The translations under genes were made by a program, and so were the position numbers. A stretch of DNA of 64,000 nt from Eublepharis macularius (Eukaryota > Chordata > Lepidosauria > Squamata > Eublepharidae): positions 32,038,001-32,102,000 of the forward strand of contig NC_072806.1 in assembly GCF_028583425.1 (NCBI RefSeq), given 5' to 3'. Within the stretch, counting starts at the first letter, position 1. The number at the start of each line of letters is the position of its first letter. The notes beneath the pieces were generated by a model. The model was not told where the DNA came from. It saw only the letters and a program-made list of their open reading frames with translations, and searched no databases. Below are positions 13,001-22,000 of this stretch, in pieces.

Positions 13001-16000
13001 AAACAGTTGGAGAGAGATTATTATCCCAGTTATTAGCAGACCATCTCTTGGCATTAACCCCAGTTATGGATGTACACAGGGCTTTTTTTCTGGGAAAAGA
13101 GGTGGTGGAACTCAGGACCGCACAATGATATCACTTTGGTTCGGCTGGAACAAGGAGGGAGTTTTTTAAAGTTTAAATTGCCCTCAGTTAAAATGGTCAC
13201 ATGGCCGGTGGCCCCGCCCCCTGATCTCCAGACAGAGGGTAATTTAGATCACCCTCTGGGCTGCTCCGGTGCGGAGGGCAATCTAAACTCCCCTCTGTCT
13301 GGCGATCAGGGGGCGGGGCCACCGGCCATATGACCATTTTCAAGAGGTGCCGGAACTCCATTCTACCATGTTCCCGCTGAAAAAAAGCCCTACATTTTCA
13401 GACGCCTTGATCCTGATTTGTTTGCTCCCCCTGCCATCTTTATGCATTTAATGCAAAAACAAGCATCAATTTAAACAGCAATAGTTCTGTTTACTGATAT
13501 TGCTGGGCAAGGGGAGAGCTGCAGTATCATGCGGGGGGGGGGGACCCAGTCTGGAACTGGGTTAATTTTCTAATCAAAACACTGTGGCTGTGAAATTTGA
13601 TAACATTTGTAATGTACCTTCACTAGCCTTGCCATATGAAGAGGACAGCCATCACGGGCCATCACGGGCACTCCCTGTCCCCCACTGGCTTTCAATAGAG
13701 TGGGGGGATGTCATAATGCAGTGCCACAACGTCACTTCTGACTAGGAAATTGGAGTGATATTGACACATTGCACAACACTCTAGGAATGCTCCCCGTCCA
13801 TATGGTTTTTATTACAGAGATCAGGGAAAGTCCTAGAATGCCGCACGATACAGATCACTTCCAGGTTCCTTAGCCAAATACCATCACGGTCTCGCACAAC
13901 ACCATTTTTTCCAAGTACCGTCCCCCAAAATCTCCCGCAGCTGATGGGCCAGGGTTGGCAACAACCCTCATGCTTGTCCTCCCCTCCCCCTCCACCTGCC
14001 CCTGCCCCTCTACTTCCTCAAAAAAGGAAGCAAATGTTTTGATGCCACCAATATGACCCACCTTAGGTCGGGCTCCACCCCACTAGCTGAAAGCCAGTGA
14101 TCTATTGGACTGTGGAGCTGTGTTCTCTGCAGCTAGAATTTGACCCTTCTGTCGTACCAGCCATGTGTTTGGCTCAGATGGAACTCAAAACCATCCAGCA
14201 AGGCCTCAGTTTGGCACAGGTTGGGTTGCTATAGAAGCAGCTTTACTACCTCGTATTAATTATATCTTTGAGCAAAAAACACTTTAAAGCAATCCACTCC
14301 TGTTCTTCAGGCCTTCTGCTGAAACAGAGTAAGCAATGACCTTTTGGTTGAGGGAGGAGGCATTGGGGCCAAATGTGACTCAGGTCCATATTCCCACGTT
14401 CTCACCACTACATCATTTGAGCTTGCAGTCACTGCAAACTCAGGTGAGGCTGTGACCCAGCAGGCTAACTGCAGACTGCTTTGGAGACTCTGGAATTTCT
14501 CAGCCTTGCTGTTTCAACCCTCAAATTACCATTTCAATGCAGTTTCTCAAGTGAGCAAATCAAGCCTGCTATTGTTTATTTCTGTGCCTTTTTCTGGTTC
14601 CTCACATCAATGCCCGTTTTTTCCCCATCAATTACATAAATGTGGCATTTAATATTCTTTTTCTTTGGATTTTTTTGGGCTGTACCCGTAAAATTATGTC
14701 TTCAAGTCTCTCCAAACAATGGGGAACATGGGGTTTTGTCTATGAAATTTCAAACGACATAATAATACTCACCATTATAGTCTCTCTAATGGCACAGCTC
14801 CTGTAGACTGTGAGCTAACCATACGGAACTGCAAAGCAGAATTTTCCTTGTAAATATTTTATCTTACTATATAAAAAGCAAGCCGTATTGACGATGACTC
14901 ACTTTTTATCCCTGTGCAGGCGCTATCTGTCCTGTGCAAGGATAAAGAGTAGTCACCAATACGGCTTGCATACGAGGGGCCGGGAGGTCTGGCATGCCCC
15001 TCCCAAGGCTCTGTAGCCGCCGCGGGAGGGCCCGCACTACTGCCCGGCACACAGGCAGGGAGGGCCGCACTCCTGTGCTGGCTTTCTTCGTCACTGCAGC
15101 AGCCTCCTTGGGGCTTTGGAGGGTTGTGCCACTGTAGCCACTGAGTCACCGGGGAGGCCAACCATACCAGCCTGGCCCTCAGCACGCCCCAAGCAGGCTG
15201 GGGTGTTGCAACGGGCCATGGAGTGCTCCTGCGCACCGCACCAGCCCAATTTCCACCTGTTTGAGGCCAAATTGGGCCAGTGCGGGGCACAGGAACGCTG
15301 CCAGGGCAGTGCAGCGGCCCCTAGAGTGCTCCTGTGCTCTGCACCAGCCTGATTTCTTCCCATTTGAAGCTGAATTAGGCCAGTGCAGAGCTCAGGAACG
15401 CTGTTAGGGTGGCGCATTGGGCCCTGGAGTGCTCCTGTGCTCTGCACCAGCCTGATTTCTTCCCATTTGAAGCTGAATTGGGCCAGTGCAGAGCTCAGGA
15501 ATGCTGTTAGGGTGGCGCATTGGGCCCTGGAGTGCTCCTGCGCTCTGCACCGGCCTGATTTTGGCCCATTTGAGGCCAAAATTGGGCTGCTGCAGAACGC
15601 AGGAACGCTGCTGGACCAGCACATGCCCTCACAACTTGGCCCCACTAGAACCTGTCGTATTGTTAAACACAATGGGCTTTGTTGCTAGTTTTCTATAATT
15701 TGTTTATTTAATCTTTCTTTAGATTCTCCTCATGTCTCTTATATTCAAACAAACCCAAAATAAATTTCACTACTGGGTCTGTAATAGCTAAATCGAAACC
15801 ACCAAGCAAAAGTTGGAGCTTTTTTTCTATAGGCATGTCTATATCGGGAACTAGCAGATCGATGAATTGTGCTCTTAATTGCTTATATCTTTGACAGAAG
15901 AATAAAACATGCTCCAGAGTTTCAATAGAGCCAGTTCCACATCCACATAAGCGCTCGGAGTAGCTTAGCGCAGTGGGAAGTACATTGAATCTGGCTAAGA

Positions 16001-19000
16001 AAAAGGCTCTCCTATAGAGTTGCCAGCTCCAAGTTGGGAAATTCCTGGAGATCTGGAGAGTGAAACCTGGAGAAAGTGGGGTTTGGGGAGGGAAAGGACC
16101 TTGACAGGGCATAATTCCATAGAGTCCACCCCCCAAAAGTAGCCATTTCCTCCGGGTGAACTGATCTCTGTGGCCTGGAGACCAGTTGCAATTCCGGGAG
16201 ATCTCCAGCCACTACCTGGAGGCTGGCAACCCTACTCTCCTATAAGCTGAGATGGTATACGGACAGCAAGAATTTAACGACGTAAACCCTCCCCAAAACA
16301 GGCGAGACCCCTTGATCACCATTACAGTGTGCTTTCAGACATTCAAAGCATTCCAAATATATTATCTTCCCGTCAACCTTCTGTCAACCTTGGGGGAAAA
16401 AACAGGCCAGCATTTTCATCCTCATATTGCAGACGGGGGTTAGGGTGGGTTAGGGAAAGGGGCAGAAAGCCGTTTGCCTGGCGAATCTTAGTAAAAGAGC
16501 TATTTGAACAGGGGACCTCCTCATTTGACCACTGTGCAGGGGTCATTTCGTAGAAAAAGAGCATAACTCTTTAGCATAAATCATTAGCATCTGCCACGCC
16601 CCTTGACATCACCAGAAGTGTGTCATTAGCATGACTGATTTGCATAAGCCACACCCCCTGACATCACCTATCCTGGCTATTTTGGACCCAATCCTGGCCA
16701 TTCAGGGCCAAAATTGGGTCCAAAATGGCCCAAAAGGGGCTGAAAATGGCCCAAAAGGGGCCCAAAATGGTCAGGATCGGGCCGCTGCTGAGCGGGAGAG
16801 TGATCCAGCACCCATCAGAGGCCCTATCCGGGCCATTTCGGCCCCAATCCAGGCTGAAACGGGCCCAAAATGGCCGAGAGTCAGGAGGGTGGGGCCACTT
16901 GACATGAGACCTCTTTGGGGAACTGCCGGAACTGCGTTCCTGCGCATTCCCCCTGAAATAAGCCCTGCCACTGTTTCTCTTTAACAAATGTGTCAAGAAA
17001 GTATCATGCAAGTGGTGAGTTTTCAAGGGATGCCCCCAGGATCCTTACTTGTTTTTAGGCCTGTCTTGCTGGAGCCAGCGTGGTGTAGTGGTTAGAGTGT
17101 CAGACTAGGATTTGGGAGATGCAGGTTCAAATCCCCACTCTGCCATGGAAGCTCACAGGGTGACCTTGGGCCAACAGCCTCATCTTAACCTACCTCGCAG
17201 GGTTATTGTGAGGATAAAATGGAGAAGAAAATGATGTAAGCTGCTTTGGATCCCCTGGAGGAGGGGTAAGGTCGGGTAAAAATGAAGCAAGTAAGTAAAT
17301 AAATGGTATTTGCGCTCTCAAGAATTCTATGTCATTTAAGTGACTCACCTAATTGGCCAAAATACTTTGGGATAAGGGAAGGATGGAGATAAAACGGAAA
17401 TGTAGGCAGCACTTGGAAGAAACAATCATCTTGATGTGTAATGTTCTTCCTGTTTCTTAAACTGATGGCTGGAAAATGGGCCAGGATGTTTTCTCGATAA
17501 GCGGGAGTCTGGGATGCTACCAAGTTTTGCAACCCCCATGTCTGGACTTGAAAATCCTGGTTTCAATTTCACTTCTTTCTTGTGTGAATCAAACCCAGTA
17601 TGTTCACAGAAGGGGAAAGTGACATTAAAGAAGCGGGGCTGTGAAGTATGTCAGCATCCCAGACTCCTATCGAAGAAACATCATGAAGCAATCCTACACC
17701 ATTAGCTGGCAATCAGTTTATAACACAATTTTTTAAATGTTATTTTTGTGTCTATTGCAAAGAAACTGTTTGAATGAATAATGCAAAGAGTGGTATGGGG
17801 GAAATGGTATGAAACTGCAATAAAGATGCCATGAAAGAAAGAGACAGATCGGGAACAGCAGCAATGAAAATAGGGAAAATGGAAAGGCTCATGAAGGCAA
17901 TGTTCAAAAGAAAAAGAGATGCAAAAGAGAATATTTGTACATCCAGGGCTTTTTTTCAGCAGGAACGTGGTGGAACGGAGTTCTGGTACCTCTTGAAAAT
18001 GGTCACATGGCTGGTGGCCCCGCCCCCTGATCTCCAGACAGAGGGGAGTTGAGATTGCCCTCCGCGCCAAGAGGCACAGAGGGCAATCTCAGCTCCCCTC
18101 TGTCTGGAGATCAGGGGGCGGGGCCACCAGCCATGTGACCATTTTCCCCTAGGGTGATTTAAACTTTAAAAAACTGTTCCAGCTGACCCAAAGTGACATC
18201 ATTGTGCGGTCCTGAGTTCCACCACTGAGTTCCACCACCTCTTTTCCCAGAAAAAAAGCCCTGTGAAAATGAATGTAAATAAATTTTTTAAAGAACCTAT
18301 TTGTCCAGTTCTCATGCAGAGTGGTTCTATTCTAGTTTATTCTACGGTTTCTCTATTCTATAGTTTTTCTCTCCCCGCCCCCCAAAAATTCTAGGAATTG
18401 TTTTTTATAGGTGCTAAGAATTCTTTGTTAAAAATCCCTCCTCCCCTGGGAATTACTGTTCCCAATCACTTCTTGAGAAGAAAATTATTATTAAAGCATT
18501 ATGTCTACATGGTAGATATGCTCTGAGCCACACAGAGAGAAAAGAAACGGAAGAGCTATATGCATTACAAAATTAAAACTGGGTACTGCATAAGTGATGA
18601 TGGAAATCATAGCCGATTTATGGCAAACCCTGCTGGGGTTTTCAAGGCAAGAGTTTTAGGTGGGTAGCCATGTTGGTCTGCAATAGAAAAGTAGGATTTG
18701 AGTCCAGTGGCACCTTAGAGACCAATAAAATTTTCAGAGTGTAAGCTTTCCAAAGTCAGAGCTCCCTTCTTCAGACCCCAGATCGGGTTTTGCCATTGCC
18801 TGCCACTAAATAGCAACTCTGGTCTTCCTTGGAGGTCTCCCATCAATTACTAACCAGGCCCAATCCTGCTTAACTTTCCAGATCTGATAAGATTGGGATT
18901 TCCTGGGCTATCCAGGTCAGGGCCCTATATATCGAGGTTAGGCTTAAAGACTGAATGTTTTGAAGATGCCGTAACTGTTATTGCAGAACCAACCAGATCT

Positions 19001-22000
19001 ACTGCAGTGTTTCCTTTCCCAAAGCCAGTGTCATTCTAGTTGTCCTTATTAACTACCACCCTGCCCTAAATGCCAGGCTTCACCCTAACCTGTGATCTAA
19101 ATGCAAGTTCTGTGCTCATTCGCATTCCACCTGTCCATTCTTTTCCAGCTGCTTTTTTAAAAAAGGCTTTCTCTGAGCTGTGGCTCAGCAAAGCTCATCT
19201 CCTACCACTAATTTTGTTAGTCTTACAGGTGCTACTGGACTCTTGCTCTTTTCCACCGCTACAGACAGACTAACACATCTAAACATCTTAAACTTTTCCC
19301 ATTCATTTAGGCTGAATTTTCACCAACAAGGCTGTACCATTTCTGAGCTGCAGATACATAAAAGAAAATGAAACATGAAATTATTTAACATGGCCTTTCA
19401 AGCACTCCCATTTCAAGCTCAAATATCTCACCTTGTGGAGGGCATTAAACTAGATGGGCCGAACTGACAAAAGAAAGGACTTCTCCATACTACCTATAGG
19501 TAGCTTGTAGAACAATGTTGCAATGGCCAGTAGCTTGGGTGTGTGTAAAGTACTGTCAAGTCATAGCCAACTTATGGTGACCTCTCCTGGGGTTTGCAAG
19601 GCAAGAGACTAGCAGAGGTGGTTTGTCATTGCTTGCCTCTGCACAGCAGTCGTGGTCTTCTTTAGAGGTCTCCCATCCACTACTAACCAGCACCAACCCT
19701 ACTTAGTTTCTGAGATCTGACAAGATCATACTAAACTAGGCCATCCAGGGCACATCTTAAATGGCTTTTAAAAGGGGATTAGACAACTTCATGGAGAAAT
19801 GGCTATCAGCTATGATGGGCGAATGGAGCATCCATGCTCAGAGGCAGTAAATCTTTGAATGACAGTTGCTGGTGCGGGGAGCGGTAATAACAGAAGCTTT
19901 GGCCTCTGTGCCCTACTTGCGGGGTTTCCAGGACTTCTGGTGGGGCGCTATGGGAAATAGGACAATGCTGCAATCAATGGGCCTCTTGCCTGGTCCAGGA
20001 AGACTCTGTTGATGTTCTTACATTGCTTCTTCAGGACAATGGCAATCTATCCAGCATGCCGTTGAACCTGTGTGTTAAAATCAGATCTGCTTCTGAATTC
20101 TTCCAGCCGGGTGACGGAACACACAGTATGGGCAGGAAGGCGGCACTGAACTGTCTCACGGCCCAAGTTCTTCATCCTGTAACTGGGACATCCCAATTCT
20201 TTATTTGTCCCTAGTGGAAAACTGGAAGTAGTCCGGAAATTAAGAGCAATGAGGGGGGGGAGGCATAGATCATGGGAGATCTCATCAGGCCCTGACTGGA
20301 TTTGCTGCTGGCTTGTTCTGTTTGAACCTCAGGAAGCCTTTAAAAAACACGCGAAGGGCAATTTAATTTAATCAACGGAATGATTCAAAGGCAAGTGATT
20401 CTGGAACGGAAAGTTATCATCAGTCCATGGCCCTAATCTTGTTAGACACGCTGTAAAGTTCGGCCATAGAAAAGATGGAACGATTGATAGTGTGTTGCTC
20501 GACAAACCCAGCAGAAATATCAGCTGCTCTACGTGCCTTTCCTCCTTGGTGCAACACTGTTGGCGGGACCCAGCCGAGCCCCTTCCCCCATAAGGTTTGA
20601 GCCTCCAGGTGGAGCCTGGAAATCTACTGGTGGCATTGTTCAATATTTCACCAATCGGTATCTCTGTCCACCAATCACCAGCTGATTGATGGGAGAAGGC
20701 TGATGGGCGGAAATGGGGGGGGCATGAGCCCGTCATCCCAACACAATGGCATTGCTTCTGGTGTGACCTGGAAGCAGTGGCATCGCGCCGGGGCCAACAC
20801 TTTAACAATCGGTCAAAAACATGTTGCTGTTACTAAAAACATTTTATTAAAGAATCGGTCCTGGCACAACGTTGCCACTTCTGAGCTGTGCCAGAATGTT
20901 GCATCATTGCGCAGGGACATTGGGTGCACATGGACACCCTGGTACGTTCCTGCCACCCTCTCCACCTCCCACTGGTTGCTAGGAGGGAACTCGCAACCCT
21001 GTGACTGCCGGTATTACAACTGATCTCCGGACTACAGAGACCAGTTCCCCAGGAGAAAATGGGAGTTTTAAAGAGCAGAAAACAATAAGGATACCTCAAG
21101 AAACATTCCTAACTAATGTTACTGCTTGGAAGGGGGCTGTACAAATCAGCTGTCCCCCCTCTTTTGCATCTGCTGTTCCTGATTATTATGTTTAAAATTG
21201 CATAAGAGGGGGGTTAGAGCAAGGTCTGTCCACTCCAGCATCCTGTTTCTAACAGCGGGACAGCCACGTGCCTCTGGAAAGCCCGCCAGCTGGAGATAAA
21301 GGCAGCAGCCCTCCCCTCCCTGTTTTTCTCCAGCATGAGGTACACTGCCTCTGAACCGGGAGGTTCCATGTTGCTATCATGGATAATAGCTGTTATGCGT
21401 GCATTTATTCAACCCTTATTAAAATTGTTTTCCAAGTGCCGGGTGTCTCTACATAAAGCGCAAAGGAGGAAGAAGGGAATCTGCATGCATGCAACCGACA
21501 GGCACAGGGGGGGGGGGCTTGGGCAGCACAGGCTTTCTTATGCATTCCCCCATGTTGTCGGAAACCTTCCTTTTCATATTTGATAGTGCTGACCACCACT
21601 GGTCACTGCTGCGGCAGGCATGGCGAAATGCAAGTCAGCCCTTCCAGCGCTCCCAGACAAAGTGGGGCTTTTTTCTTTTTTGGAGTGACAGGCAAACTGA
21701 TTCAGTCAACCACCTGGGGACCATGCCCAGCCCCACAACACACGATGCTCAGCGTGCCAGAGGCGAAGACCAAGCCGCCCTCCGCAAAATTGCACCTGAT
21801 TTTCTCCCTGGCTGGTTAGATCCCAAGAAGAGTGTGGCAGGACCCGAGCAGAGGTCCGCCTAAGCCCAGGGGTCTCTTAGCAAGAGTGGGCAACCTCAGG
21901 GCAACCAGGGGGCGGGAGCATCATGCTGCGCGCCAGGCTCCCTGCATGGCATTGCTGGGCTCAAAGAGAGCCTCCCCCGGCGCCTTCCACCGGCACCCCC

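Noticed and set aside
14859..15672. 143-193-codon frames rich in repeated [18 protein letters not shown] peptides
   Set aside because: They follow the 103-bp tandem DNA repeat and have no start context or similarity.
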